From the NCBI RefSeq assembly GCF_021390245.1, contig NZ_JAJUXH010000024.1:1-64000 (forward strand): DNA of 64,000 nucleotides. The letters run 5' to 3'. Position numbers and translations under genes: made by a program. A model generated the notes under the pieces. It was not told where the DNA came from. It searched no databases and saw only the letters and a list, made by a program, of their open reading frames with translations. Of the stretch, positions 44,707-54,191 are shown piece by piece. This DNA is from Dyadobacter sp. CY323. Lineage in GTDB: Bacteria; Bacteroidota; Bacteroidia; Cytophagales; Spirosomataceae. The stretch's first letter is position 1; every line of letters starts with the position of its first letter.

Positions 44707-46107
44707 TTACTGAGGACTAATCCAGCCACCGCCGAGGGACCTATACAGATTAACGACCGATTGCAGGCGCTGCAATTGGTCGTTCACACTTCCTAGCTCG
44801 GCTTGTAACAAACTCTGCCGGGCGGTAATCACTTCCGTATAATTGGCAAAACCATTCCGGAGCAGCTCAGCGGAGTAACTTACCGATTTTTGTAATGCGT
44901 CCAGTTGATTGCCGCGGATCCTTATCTTTTCCAATGCGGTATTGTGCAGCGACATTGCATCGGAAACCTGCTGTCCGGCTGTTAACAGCGCATTCTGAAA
45001 GTTGAGCAGCGCCTCTTGCTGCTGAGCTTCGGCCACTGCCAGACGCGTCCGGTTTACTCGCTGGTTCAATATCGGCTGTACCAATCCTGCTCCGATACTG
45101 GCCGCGATAGATACCGGTTTCAGCAGGTTTTTCAGTTGTAATGCCGAAAAACCGGCCGAGCCGGTTATGGTAAGTGCAGGATAGAAATAAGTCCTGGCCA
45201 CATTGGTCAGCTCAAAATAATAGCGCAGGTTGAGCTCCGCCTGCTGCACATCCGGACGATTCGCCAGCAGCAACGCCGGTACGCCCGTTTGCAATACACT
45301 TAACGTATCCTGATTTCTTAATGACCCGCGTCTGATGGCGGTGGGCGGCAATGCAAGCAGGATGCTCAGCGCATTCTCCGTTTCCCGGATATTCTGTATA
45401 AGGTCCGGGATCGTCACCTCTGCAACGTAACGCTGCGCCTCACTCTGAACCACGGCAGCTTCGGTGACCACAGCCGCTATTTTCAGTTCGCGCATGGTTT
45501 GTACCGTGGTATCCCAGTTGGAAACGGTTTGCTGCGTAATGGCCAGTTGCTGATCCAGGGCCAGTAAGGCATAATAGTAATTGGCAATATCTGCCACCAG
45601 GCTTGTCTGGACCGCTTTTGCGCCCGCTTCGGATTGCAGCAGGTTGGCCAGATTAGCCCGCCTGGTACTTCGCAGTTTGCCCCAGATATCGGCCTCCCAT
45701 CCGGTTGTTAACCCCAGCTGGTATTGTGTCGCATTGTTCCTGATACCAAAACCCTGCGCCTCCGAGAGTTTGGATTCGGTCACACCTGCATTGGTATTCA
45801 CGGTTGGGAAAAAGGCAGCCCTGCTTTGCTCGTAATAAGCTCTGGACTGCTGAATGCGGGTATATGCTACCTGCAGATTGAGGTTATTCTTAATCCCGTT
45901 GCCGATCAAAACCTGTAAAGTCGTATCGGTGAAAAGCTGGTTCCAGGGCAACAGACCGAGGCCCGTGGTGTCGGTTGTTACTACGTCGCGGTAGAGATTG
46001 TCCGGGGTTGTCTGTGGTTTTTGGTAGGGTTTGCTGATGTTACAGGAACACAGGATTAACCCTGGCAAGCACAACAAAACCAGGTGTTTCAAATGTCTTT
46101 TATACAT
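44707..46107 (-). CDS. TolC-type outer membrane efflux lipoprotein (NodT family)
   Basis: 466 residues. Lipoprotein signal (LILCSCN, Cys20 or Cys22) and the NodT-style start YQKPQTTPDNLYRDV. Two repeats of the OEP domain are visible (about 60-255 and 270-460) with long helices such as QVAYTRIQQSRAYYEQSRAA and the second-repeat RPDVQQAELNLRYYFELTNV, as in OprM/NodT. It forms the trimeric outer-membrane channel of the RND system and is the last gene of the operon, 45 bp after the pump gene. It converges with the siderophore receptor gene. Confidence 0.94.
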   Translation of the reverse strand: MYKRHLKHLVLLCLPGLILCSCNISKPYQKPQTTPDNLYRDVVTTDTTGLGLLPWNQLFTDTTLQVLIGNGIKNNLNLQVAYTRIQQSRAYYEQSRAAFFPTVNTNAGVTESKLSEAQGFGIRNNATQYQLGLTTGWEADIWGKLRSTRRANLANLLQSEAGAKAVQTSLVADIANYYYALLALDQQLAITQQTVSNWDTTVQTMRELKIAAVVTEAAVVQSEAQRYVAEVTIPDLIQNIRETENALSILLALPPTAIRRGSLRNQDTLSVLQTGVPALLLANRPDVQQAELNLRYYFELTNVARTYFYPALTITGSAGFSALQLKNLLKPVSIAASIGAGLVQPILNQRVNRTRLAVAEAQQQEALLNFQNALLTAGQQVSDAMSLHNTALEKIRIRGNQLDALQKSVSYSAELLRNGFANYTEVITARQSLLQAELGSVNDQLQRLQSVVNLYRSLGGGWISPQ

Positions 46108-46152
46108 AACCTTCTTGTTAAAGCCTTGTGTGCGATTTGTTTTTGCCGGGTT

Positions 46153-49100
46153 TTATTGGGTTAAATGACTTTGATCTGCCATTCCTTTTGGCGGGCCGCT
46201 GATCCTTTCCTGTAATGATTGAAATACGATGTACAGGACTGGAATCACAAAAACCCCGATCAGCGTTCCGATCAGCATGCCCCCGACAGCGCCGGTACCA
46301 ATGGAGCGGTTTCCGATTGCGCCCGCGCCGGTGGAAAGCATTAATGGGACCAAACCCAGAATAAAAGCAAATGAGGTCATCAAAATCGGGCGCAACCGTG
46401 CCTGTGCACCTTCAATGGCGGCATCGATCAGGGACATACCGTGCCGCCTTCGTTCTACTGCAAACTCCACGATCAGAATGGCGTTTTTTGCCAAAAGACC
46501 GATCAGCATAATCAAGGTAATCTGCAGGTAAATGTTATTGGTTATGCCAAACAAGCTGGCAAAGATGAATGCGCCCGCCAGACCGATCGGCAGAGACAGT
46601 AACACTGCAAACGGAAGGATATAGCTCTCGTACTGGGCGCTCAGCAGCAGATATACGAAAAGAAGTACAAGCCCGAAAATCAGGACGGTTTGTCCGCCCG
46701 CCGATATTTCTTCCCTCGTCATCCCCGAAAATTCGTAGCCGTATCCTGCGGGAAGTACCTCGGCCGCTACTTGCTGCACGGCACTAATGGCGTCACCCGA
46801 ACTGAAACCGGGATTCGGCGAGCCGGTAACCCCGATGGAAGTAAAAAGATTGAACCGGGAAATGGACTGTGGACCGTACACTCTTTTCAAGGTGATAAAT
46901 CCGGTAATCGGTGCCATTTGTCCATTTGCATTCCGGATGTAAATGTTGCTCAGACCTTCGGGATTTGCCCTCGAAGCCGCCTCAGCCTGGTACATGACAC
47001 GGAACTGTTTTCCAAACTGATTGAAGTTGGACGCATATACCCCGCCATAATATCCCTGCATGGTACTCATAATGTCATTCACCGTAATTCCCGCCACTTT
47101 GGCTTTGGCCACATTGACATCGATCTGATATTGCGGAAAATTGACATTGAATGCCGTAGACGCGTACTGGATTTCCGGACGCTGACTCAATGCTGCAAGA
47201 AAGTCGTTCCCGACTTTTGAAAATAGCGCAATCTCGCCTCCGCTCCTGTCTTGCAGTTGAAACTCAAATCCGCCCGATGTACCAAATCCCTGAATGGTAG
47301 GAGGGGCGAAAAAGATGATCTTCGCGTCCCTGATTCCGCTCGTTTTGGCAAATAATTTCCCGATCAGCGATTGCACATCCTGACCTTCTCCGCCGCGTTC
47401 GGCCCAGGGTTTCAGCCTCATCACAACCATTCCGTAATTACTTCCGACGCCGCTGATCATGCCCCGCCCGGTTATTTTCAGAATGTTCTGTATTTCCGGT
47501 ATAGTCCGGGCTATCGCTTCTACCTGCTTGGTGAGGGCATCTGTTCTTTCGGTGGATGCGGATGGCGGTAATGCAATATCGGCCATAATGGAGCCGGTAT
47601 CCTCACCGGGCACAAACGCCGAGGGAGTTGTTTGCATGAGATAGTAGAACAATCCCGCAAATACCAGGATAATCAATGCCGACAACCAGCTTTTTCCGAT
47701 CAGGAATGAGACGGACTGCTTGTATCGCTGCGTCGTTTTGTCAAATGTGCGGTTGAACCATCCATAAAACCGTTGTAAAATATTCTTTTTATGATTGGCG
47801 TCTTCCTGGTGTGGTTTCAGAAAAATGGCGCATAATGCCGGGCTGAGTGTAAGTGCATTCACCGCGGATAAGATGATCGCGATGGCAAGCGTAAGACCAA
47901 ATTGTTTGTAAAATACCCCGGCAGAACCTTCGATAAAGCTAACCGGAACAAAAACCGCAGCCATAACCAGCGTAATGGAAACAATGGCGCCCGAGATTTC
48001 ACTCATTGCATCTTTTGTCGCTTTCAGCGCCGAAGTATAGCCTGCGTCCAGTTTCGCGTGGACCGCCTCCACCACCACAATGGCATCATCGACCACAATA
48101 CCAATGGCGAGTACCAATGCAAAAAGTGTGAGCAGGTTAATCGTGAAACCAAAAAGCAGCAGAAAGAAAAAAGTACCAACGATAGCCACCGGAACTGCGA
48201 TCGCGGGAATGAGCGTAGAACGGAAATCCTGCAGAAATATAAAAACGACTAGAAAGACCAGGATGAACGCCTCAATAAGCGTGTGGATCACCTTTTCTAT
48301 AGAAGCATCCAGAAAGTCGTTTGCATTGATCAGGGTGACATATTTAATGCCGGAAGGAAAGGTTTTAGCCGCCTCGTCGAGTACCAGTAAGCTGCCTTCG
48401 ATGACTTCTTTCGCATTGGAGCCGGCCGTCTGGCTGATGGCCACACCCACCGACGGGTTACCATTGGTAGTGGTGCTGCTGGCATAGCTCATGGCCCCCA
48501 GCTCGATCCGCGCGATGTCTTTCAACCTTAGTATCTGACCTCCCGGCGTTGCTTTAATGACCACGTCCTGAAACTCGCCCGCATCTTTCAGCCTGCCCGA
48601 ATATTTGATTACATATTGAAATGATTGCAATCCCTGCTCACCAAACTGACCCGGCGCAGCTTCTATATTTTGTTCGGCAAGCGCCGCATTCACGTCCGAC
48701 GGAACGAGCCCGTAGGTCGCCATTACATCCGGTTTCAGCCAGATCCGCATCGAATAATCCATTCGGCCAAACGCATTTGCCTCGCCAACTCCCGACACGC
48801 GCTTGATCAGCGGCACCAGGTTTAACTCCGCATAATTTTGTAAAAATGTCTGATCATAAGCGGGGTTTTCGCTGTAAAGTGAAAATATCACCAGGTTACT
48901 GCTCTGGCTTTTGGCCGTAGTCACACCGGAGCGCGTTACCTCCTGCGGCAGGAGAGCAGTAGCGCGGGCGACCCGGTTCTGCACGTTCACAGATGCAAGG
49001 TCCGGATCGGTACCAAGCTTAAAATTCACGGTAATGCGTGCCGTGCCATCATTTCCCGCAGCAGAAGTCATATAAGTCATATCCTCAACCCCGTTGATCT

Positions 49101-49302
49101 GTTCTTCGAGCGGTACGATCACACTGTTGAGCACCACGTCCGCATTGGCACCCTGATAGGATGTGGAAACGACTACCGTTGGCGGCGCGATTTCGGGGTA
49201 TTGCGCAATGGGAAGAGATAGCAGCCCGAGAATTCCGAGAATGACAATGAGAATTGAAATGACCGTAGACAGTACCGGCTGATCAATGAAGCGATTAAAC
49301 AT
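46153..49302 (-). CDS. RND multidrug efflux pump, HAE1 family (AcrB-like)
   Basis: 1049 residues, full length for HAE1 pumps. The N-terminus FIDQPVLSTVISILIVILG begins transmembrane helix 1; porter domain with GVEDMTYMTSAAG; helix 4 contains the proton-relay GIVVDDAIVVVEAVHAKLD with two aspartates, and helix 10 contains the conserved lysine in GLLAKNAILIVEFAVERRRH. Twelve membrane helices and the two large periplasmic loops are in the right order. It uses the proton gradient to expel drugs or other amphiphiles from the periplasm. The start lies 3 bp after the adaptor stop, so translation is coupled. Confidence 0.96.
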   Translation of the reverse strand: MFNRFIDQPVLSTVISILIVILGILGLLSLPIAQYPEIAPPTVVVSTSYQGANADVVLNSVIVPLEEQINGVEDMTYMTSAAGNDGTARITVNFKLGTDPDLASVNVQNRVARATALLPQEVTRSGVTTAKSQSSNLVIFSLYSENPAYDQTFLQNYAELNLVPLIKRVSGVGEANAFGRMDYSMRIWLKPDVMATYGLVPSDVNAALAEQNIEAAPGQFGEQGLQSFQYVIKYSGRLKDAGEFQDVVIKATPGGQILRLKDIARIELGAMSYASSTTTNGNPSVGVAISQTAGSNAKEVIEGSLLVLDEAAKTFPSGIKYVTLINANDFLDASIEKVIHTLIEAFILVFLVVFIFLQDFRSTLIPAIAVPVAIVGTFFFLLLFGFTINLLTLFALVLAIGIVVDDAIVVVEAVHAKLDAGYTSALKATKDAMSEISGAIVSITLVMAAVFVPVSFIEGSAGVFYKQFGLTLAIAIILSAVNALTLSPALCAIFLKPHQEDANHKKNILQRFYGWFNRTFDKTTQRYKQSVSFLIGKSWLSALIILVFAGLFYYLMQTTPSAFVPGEDTGSIMADIALPPSASTERTDALTKQVEAIARTIPEIQNILKITGRGMISGVGSNYGMVVMRLKPWAERGGEGQDVQSLIGKLFAKTSGIRDAKIIFFAPPTIQGFGTSGGFEFQLQDRSGGEIALFSKVGNDFLAALSQRPEIQYASTAFNVNFPQYQIDVNVAKAKVAGITVNDIMSTMQGYYGGVYASNFNQFGKQFRVMYQAEAASRANPEGLSNIYIRNANGQMAPITGFITLKRVYGPQSISRFNLFTSIGVTGSPNPGFSSGDAISAVQQVAAEVLPAGYGYEFSGMTREEISAGGQTVLIFGLVLLFVYLLLSAQYESYILPFAVLLSLPIGLAGAFIFASLFGITNNIYLQITLIMLIGLLAKNAILIVEFAVERRRHGMSLIDAAIEGAQARLRPILMTSFAFILGLVPLMLSTGAGAIGNRSIGTGAVGGMLIGTLIGVFVIPVLYIVFQSLQERISGPPKGMADQSHLTQ

Positions 49303-49305
49303 ATC

Positions 49306-50469
49306 CTACAATTTTTGAGCGTAAACACTGTCAGCTGCAACCGGTTTCGGAAGGATTTTAGCACCCTCACGCAGGGACGCGACGCCTTCCAGGACAATTT
49401 TGTCACCGGCGGCAAGGCCGCTTTGCGCGATAAAAAACTGGCCGTCACTATTCTCTCTCACACCCACTTCCGCGCTTTTCACCGAACCGTCTGCCGCTAC
49501 CCGGTACACAAATTTTTTACCTTGTATTTCGTAAGTCGCTTTTTGAGGTATAACAATGGCGGAGTCGAGGCGGGACGGAATGCGGACAATCGCACTGCTT
49601 CCACTCCGGACGATGCTTCCCGGATTGGGAAAAGTCGCGCGGACCCGTACGGATCCCGTTTCGGTGTTAATGGAACCGCTCGTCGTTTCGATCCGGCCTT
49701 TTTGAGGAAATACGGTCCCATTGGCCAGTACCAGTGAAACGGGCGGCATGGTGGCCAGCCTGGCTTGCGTCGTAGCTCCCTTCGTGTTTTTGGAAAAATC
49801 CAGTACCTGCTTTTCATTGATCGAAAAGTAAGCGTAAATGTTCCCGATATTGGAAATTGTCGTTAACGGTTCCGGGGTGTTGCTATTGACGAGGCTGCCG
49901 ATTTTGTAGGGTATCGAGCCGATGATCCCGTTCGCCGGGCTGGCTATGATGGTGTATCCCAAATTGGTGCGTGCGTTGGACAAAGCCGCATACGCCTGCG
50001 CGAGTGACGCCTGTTTTGCTTCTAATGTGAATTCGGCAGATTCCAGTTCGTATTTACTGATGATGTTCTTCTCGACGAGCGGCCGCACTTTGTTCACACC
50101 CATTTTTGCCGCATTTACGTCTGCCTGTGATATTTTAATATTCGCTTCCGCAGTCCTCACTTCCTGCTCGTACTGCGGGGCATTTATCCTGAAAATGGGC
50201 TGTCCTCTTTTAACAGTGGCGCCTTCATCCACAAATATCTTTTCAATAAACCCATCGATTTTGGGACGTATCTCAATGTCCTGCTGGCCTTCGATCGTCG
50301 CCGGATACTCGCTGTTTGTGGTAATGGATCTGGGTGCTAGTGTCAGAACGGGGTAGTCTTTGATCTGTTCCGCTGTTTTGCCTTTATCCTTCTGAGCATC
50401 CTGGCAGGAACTAAAAAAGGAACAAGCCAGCAAAAAAGCGATCCGTGGAAGCTGTGCCGAGGTATGCAT
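49306..50469 (-). CDS. RND efflux periplasmic adaptor (AcrA-like MFP)
   Basis: 387 residues from the ATG at 50469 (MHTSAQLPRI), which gives a lipoprotein signal with Cys22 in FFSSCQD; the longer open frame upstream has no export signal. The membrane-fusion domains are in order: beta-barrel/lipoyl (GQQDIEIRPKIDGFIEKIFV, GATVKRGQPIFRI), alpha hairpin (VRTAEANIKISQADVNAA to RTNLGYTIIAS), second lipoyl half (SPANGIIG), and the membrane-proximal barrel to GASLREG-type end. First gene of the adaptor-pump-channel operon. Regulation is probably by the palindromes upstream. Confidence 0.94.
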   Translation of the reverse strand: MHTSAQLPRIAFLLACSFFSSCQDAQKDKGKTAEQIKDYPVLTLAPRSITTNSEYPATIEGQQDIEIRPKIDGFIEKIFVDEGATVKRGQPIFRINAPQYEQEVRTAEANIKISQADVNAAKMGVNKVRPLVEKNIISKYELESAEFTLEAKQASLAQAYAALSNARTNLGYTIIASPANGIIGSIPYKIGSLVNSNTPEPLTTISNIGNIYAYFSINEKQVLDFSKNTKGATTQARLATMPPVSLVLANGTVFPQKGRIETTSGSINTETGSVRVRATFPNPGSIVRSGSSAIVRIPSRLDSAIVIPQKATYEIQGKKFVYRVAADGSVKSAEVGVRENSDGQFFIAQSGLAAGDKIVLEGVASLREGAKILPKPVAADSVYAQKL

Positions 50470-50564
50470 ATTGGTTCGTCGGATAAGGGTGAAGTCAATC
50501 GGATTTACAGACGCGGCTCTGTTCGGGGGCCGGACCATGCAAGGATTCTGGTGTAGGTCGGCAG

Positions 50565-50593
50565 CTCGTATTGTACGAGAATGTAGTACAATA
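50565..50593. promoter_or_regulatory. Overlapping palindromes, probable operator of the efflux operon
   Basis: TATTGTAC (50569-50576), 9-bp spacer, GTACAATA (50586-50593) is a perfect 8-bp inverted repeat. It overlaps a second one, CTCGTA-TTG-TACGAG (50565-50579). They lie about 100 bp upstream of the adaptor start in the divergent 502-bp region 50470-50971. Dyads of this size are typical of TetR/MarR-like repressor sites, but no regulator gene is adjacent. Confidence 0.5.
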
Positions 50594-50639
50594 ATTATTC
50601 ACGTTGTAAATATCCGTGCCAATGCCAACGCGTGATTCA

Positions 50640-50655
50640 GGTAGCAAATGTTACC
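50640..50655. promoter_or_regulatory. Imperfect palindrome GGTAGCA-AA-TGTTACC
   Basis: A 7-2-7 dyad with one mismatch, 47 bp beyond the first operator in the same divergent region. A second regulator site for either the efflux operon or the susC gene is possible; evidence is the symmetry only. Confidence 0.3.
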
Positions 50656-50808
50656 AAACTCTGTACGGACACAGTTCCTATGGGATCCGGGTGCTGAGGT
50701 GCCGGACAAGCCCATCAATCCTCGAAAAAGTGGTGAATTATCTTAAAAATGTAACATAAATGATGGTTTTTGTAACATGGAATGCGAATGAATTGTACTT
50801 TGACAATA

Positions 50809-50816
50809 TATATTTG
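50809..50816 (+). promoter_or_regulatory. -7 box upstream of susC (pair 5)
   Basis: TATATTTG matches TAnnTTTG exactly. A TTG lies upstream at 50793-50795 but only 13 bp away, so the -33 element is poor, as may be expected for an activator-dependent promoter driven by the HTCS. The leader to 50972 contains GGGGAT-GAGATA-ATCCCC (50861-50878) and GAGATC / GATCTC (50905-50910 / 50923-50928). Confidence 0.4.
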
Positions 50817-50971
50817 TGCTCGGTTGTCCCGAAGATAATCCGCAATTAAACCACAACCCCGGGGATGAGATAATCCCCATTCAGAATTAGGCCTTTTTTC
50901 GGTGGAGATCATCTGCTAAAACGATCTCTTGAAGTGATCCACAATTAATTAAATTCTGCAACCTTTTATTC

Positions 50972-53900
50972 ATGTTCATTATGAAAAGAAAATTACGGCT
51001 TGTTTTACAATTGTCATTTCTACAATTAACATACATTGTAGGATCTCCGGACAGTTCGGCGACGGGTTTCCCGACACACGCCAGCGGTGGTAAAAATCCT
51101 TCGGTGGTGGTGCTGGAGAAAAAGATCACCGGCAAGGTTACCGATGAGAATGGACAGGAACTTCCAGGTGTTAATGTAACGATCAAAGGCTCGACCCGCG
51201 GAACTACCACCGATGTGAGCGGCATTTACAACCTTGAATCCGTCAATGATCAGGACGTTTTGGTGTTTTCGTTTGTCGGCTATCTGGCTAAGGAAATGCA
51301 GGTAGGAAACCTTACGAAGCTGGACCTGGTACTCTCACCGGACACGAAAGCATTGGAAGAGATTGTGGTCGTCGGTTATGGAACGCAAAAAAAGGCGACG
51401 GTTACCGGCTCCATCAGCAGTATCAAAGGCGACGCCATTGCACAGGTACCAGCTCCCAACATTTCGCAGTCGCTCGCGGGTAGGGTAGTGGGTGTAAGTA
51501 TGCGGCCAAATGGGGGGCAACCAGGAAAAGACGATCCGGATATCCACATCCGCGGGATCGTCACGACGGGGAACAACAAACCACTTGTGGTCGTGGACGG
51601 CGTCAGGAGGGATAATATCCGGCAGGTTGACCCGGCCAGCATTGAAACGGTTACGATTTTAAAAGATGCGGCAGCCGTGGCACCTTACGGGATAGGTGGG
51701 GCAAACGGGGTAATAATGATCACCACGAAGCGGGGCAAAACCGGAAAACCACAAGCCCGGATCAGTTCATCGTATGGTTTCCAGAATCCTACGTACCTGC
51801 CGAAAATGCTTGGCGCGAAGGATTATATGGCCCTGCAAAACGAGGCTTATCTCAATCAGACGCCCGGCGGGACGAGCCTTCCGAACGATCCGGGAATGGT
51901 CAGTAATTACGACCAGCTGCACGCAGACGATCCGTGGAAGTACCCAAATTCCAGTTTTGTGGATGTGTTTAATAAGAATTCACCTGTACAGAATCACAAC
52001 GTGGAGTTAAGCGGCGGAACAGAAAGTATCACATATCACGCGGGTGTAAGCTATTTCGATCAGAAAGGGATTTTCGATCCGGTGAAATACAAACGTTATA
52101 ATTACAATCTGAGCCTCGAAATGGCGGCTACGAAAACGACGAAGGTAGGGATGTCGCTGTTCGGAAGCGTTGAAAACACAAACGATGTCGATGCGGATGA
52201 AACCACCTCCGGGCACTTGTTCCGAAGCTTTTACAAGTTTTTGCCTACCCAAAGTCTCATTTATCCCGAGGGAGATAAATGGGGCGAATCTTCCGCCAGC
52301 ACGCCGATCGGGGTTTTGCGGTCGCCGGGTTACAGACGGACCAATGGAAATACGTTGCTCGGGACGTTATTCGTGGAGCAGCAAATCGCGAAAGGCCTGA
52401 GTGCCAAAGCGGTGTTCAGCTATGATCCATGGCAGCAGGATGTGAAATTGTGGCATGTGCCTTTTGTTTATCACAAAATCGACCTTTCCCAAAAACCGTA
52501 CACCTATACGGAAGCCATTTCTCTTCAGGAAGGAAACGGGCGGCCTTTCAGGTGGCTTGGTTTACAAAATCAAAAACGGGTAAACTTCACCTATCAGGGG
52601 TACCTCAATTACAACCGCACGTTCGGGGCGCATGCGATAACCGGGCTGGTGGTGATGGAAATGCGTAAAACGAGGGCCGATTCTATGGCGACGCGGCGTA
52701 ATAATTTTGCAATCGGCATTGATGAGCTGAGTTTTGGCAGCTCAGACAAGCTGGATTACGACAATGCGGGTATTTCGTCCACAGGTACCGAATTGGGTTA
52801 CGTATACAGAGTAGGGTACACCTATAAAGACAAATATATCGTTGAAGCCGCGGGACGTTATGACGGGCACTACTATTTCGCTCCGGGCAAAAGATGGGGA
52901 TATTTTCCGGCGTTTTCTGCCGCGTGGAGGGTATCTGAAGAAGGTTTCATGAAAAACCACCGGTTTATTGATGAGTTAAAAATCAGAGGTTCCTGGGGTA
53001 AGGCGGGTATGCTGGCGGGAGGTCCGTTTCAGTACCAGTCGGGATATGACCTGAGAGGTGCGGCCTATGCATTTGGAAACGGAACGCTGGTCCAGGCATC
53101 CAGAGTGCCGCGTGAAGCGAATTCCAAGATCACCTGGGAAATTTCAACAAAAACAGACATTGGGTTCGACCTGAGCATGTGGAATTCATTGCTGACGGTA
53201 GAATTCGACTATTTCCACGAAACCCGCACAGGGATGCTGCTGGCGCCGCAAGTGACGTTGCCGGTTGAATACGGACTTTCACTTTCACAGGAAAATAAAG
53301 GTAGAATGAGCGCCAATGGGGTTGAGATTAATTTGGGAACCCGTAAAAGGATCGCCAAAGACCTGGACTTTTCACTGAATGCCAATGCGAGTTACTCGAT
53401 CAACCGGATGCTTGAAGTTTTCCAGACCGACGCAGAAGCCAACAACCCGAACCGCACGAGAGTGGGAAGGCAATTTGGTACACCATACGGGTTTAAATCG
53501 CTCGGGTTGTTTCAATCTTCGGATGACAAAAACGGGGATGGCATTGTCGGAGGCGCTGACGGATACAACGTCGTGCAGTTCGGTGATCTGCACCCCGGGG
53601 ACATTAAATATGCCGATTTGAGCGGACCGGACGGTAACCCGGATGGCATCATTGATAATTTTGACCTGACTGTGATCGGAAATCCGGTTTATCCTGCGCT
53701 GACGTTCGGCCTTACGCCCAGTGTGAACTGGAAAGGATTTGATCTGAGCCTGTTTTTCCAGGGATCCGGAAAATCCAGCATCAGCGTGAGACAGTTTATG
53801 ACCGTACCGTTTGAAAATAACGGAAGCAACACGGCCTACGAATATTTCGACAACCGCTGGACACCTGAAAACCAGAATGCAAAATATCCGAGATCGACGC

Positions 53901-54172
53901 CTGCACCTTATGCAAACAATACGAAAGATTCGGACTTCTGGTGGGTCAATTCCAGCTACCTGCGCCTGAAAACAGCGAGTATCGGGTACACGATTCCAAA
54001 ATCCGTTTTAAGTAAACTGAAAATCAGCAATGCGAGGGTTTATTTCCTGACGCAAAACCTTTTCACGGTCAGCAAAATCAAACACATCGACCCGGAAATG
54101 GGCTATACCGATCGTGAGACCGCATATCCTGTGATGAAGGCGAGCACATTTGGAATTGATCTGACTTTTTAA
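50972..54172 (+). CDS. SusC/RagA-type TonB-dependent transporter, xylan locus (pair 5)
   Basis: 1066 residues; the start may be the ATG at 50972 or 50981. The N-terminus is short and only weakly signal-like (LVLQLSFLQLTYIVG). No STN domain. CarboxypepD_reg-like domain about 50-125 (LPGVNVTIKGSTRGT), TonB box EEIVVVGYGTQ at 129-139, plug with LVVVDGVRRD and PYGIGGANGVIMITTKRGK, barrel ending STFGIDLTF. It should import xylo-oligosaccharides: the same strand continues with SusD, an HTCS, a CE1 double esterase and a GH10 xylanase. Absence of an STN domain agrees with control by the HTCS rather than by a FecR/sigma pair. Confidence 0.95.
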   Translation: MFIMKRKLRLVLQLSFLQLTYIVGSPDSSATGFPTHASGGKNPSVVVLEKKITGKVTDENGQELPGVNVTIKGSTRGTTTDVSGIYNLESVNDQDVLVFSFVGYLAKEMQVGNLTKLDLVLSPDTKALEEIVVVGYGTQKKATVTGSISSIKGDAIAQVPAPNISQSLAGRVVGVSMRPNGGQPGKDDPDIHIRGIVTTGNNKPLVVVDGVRRDNIRQVDPASIETVTILKDAAAVAPYGIGGANGVIMITTKRGKTGKPQARISSSYGFQNPTYLPKMLGAKDYMALQNEAYLNQTPGGTSLPNDPGMVSNYDQLHADDPWKYPNSSFVDVFNKNSPVQNHNVELSGGTESITYHAGVSYFDQKGIFDPVKYKRYNYNLSLEMAATKTTKVGMSLFGSVENTNDVDADETTSGHLFRSFYKFLPTQSLIYPEGDKWGESSASTPIGVLRSPGYRRTNGNTLLGTLFVEQQIAKGLSAKAVFSYDPWQQDVKLWHVPFVYHKIDLSQKPYTYTEAISLQEGNGRPFRWLGLQNQKRVNFTYQGYLNYNRTFGAHAITGLVVMEMRKTRADSMATRRNNFAIGIDELSFGSSDKLDYDNAGISSTGTELGYVYRVGYTYKDKYIVEAAGRYDGHYYFAPGKRWGYFPAFSAAWRVSEEGFMKNHRFIDELKIRGSWGKAGMLAGGPFQYQSGYDLRGAAYAFGNGTLVQASRVPREANSKITWEISTKTDIGFDLSMWNSLLTVEFDYFHETRTGMLLAPQVTLPVEYGLSLSQENKGRMSANGVEINLGTRKRIAKDLDFSLNANASYSINRMLEVFQTDAEANNPNRTRVGRQFGTPYGFKSLGLFQSSDDKNGDGIVGGADGYNVVQFGDLHPGDIKYADLSGPDGNPDGIIDNFDLTVIGNPVYPALTFGLTPSVNWKGFDLSLFFQGSGKSSISVRQFMTVPFENNGSNTAYEYFDNRWTPENQNAKYPRSTPAPYANNTKDSDFWWVNSSYLRLKTASIGYTIPKSVLSKLKISNARVYFLTQNLFTVSKIKHIDPEMGYTDRETAYPVMKASTFGIDLTF

Positions 54173-54191
54173 ACCTCAAAATACGATACAA

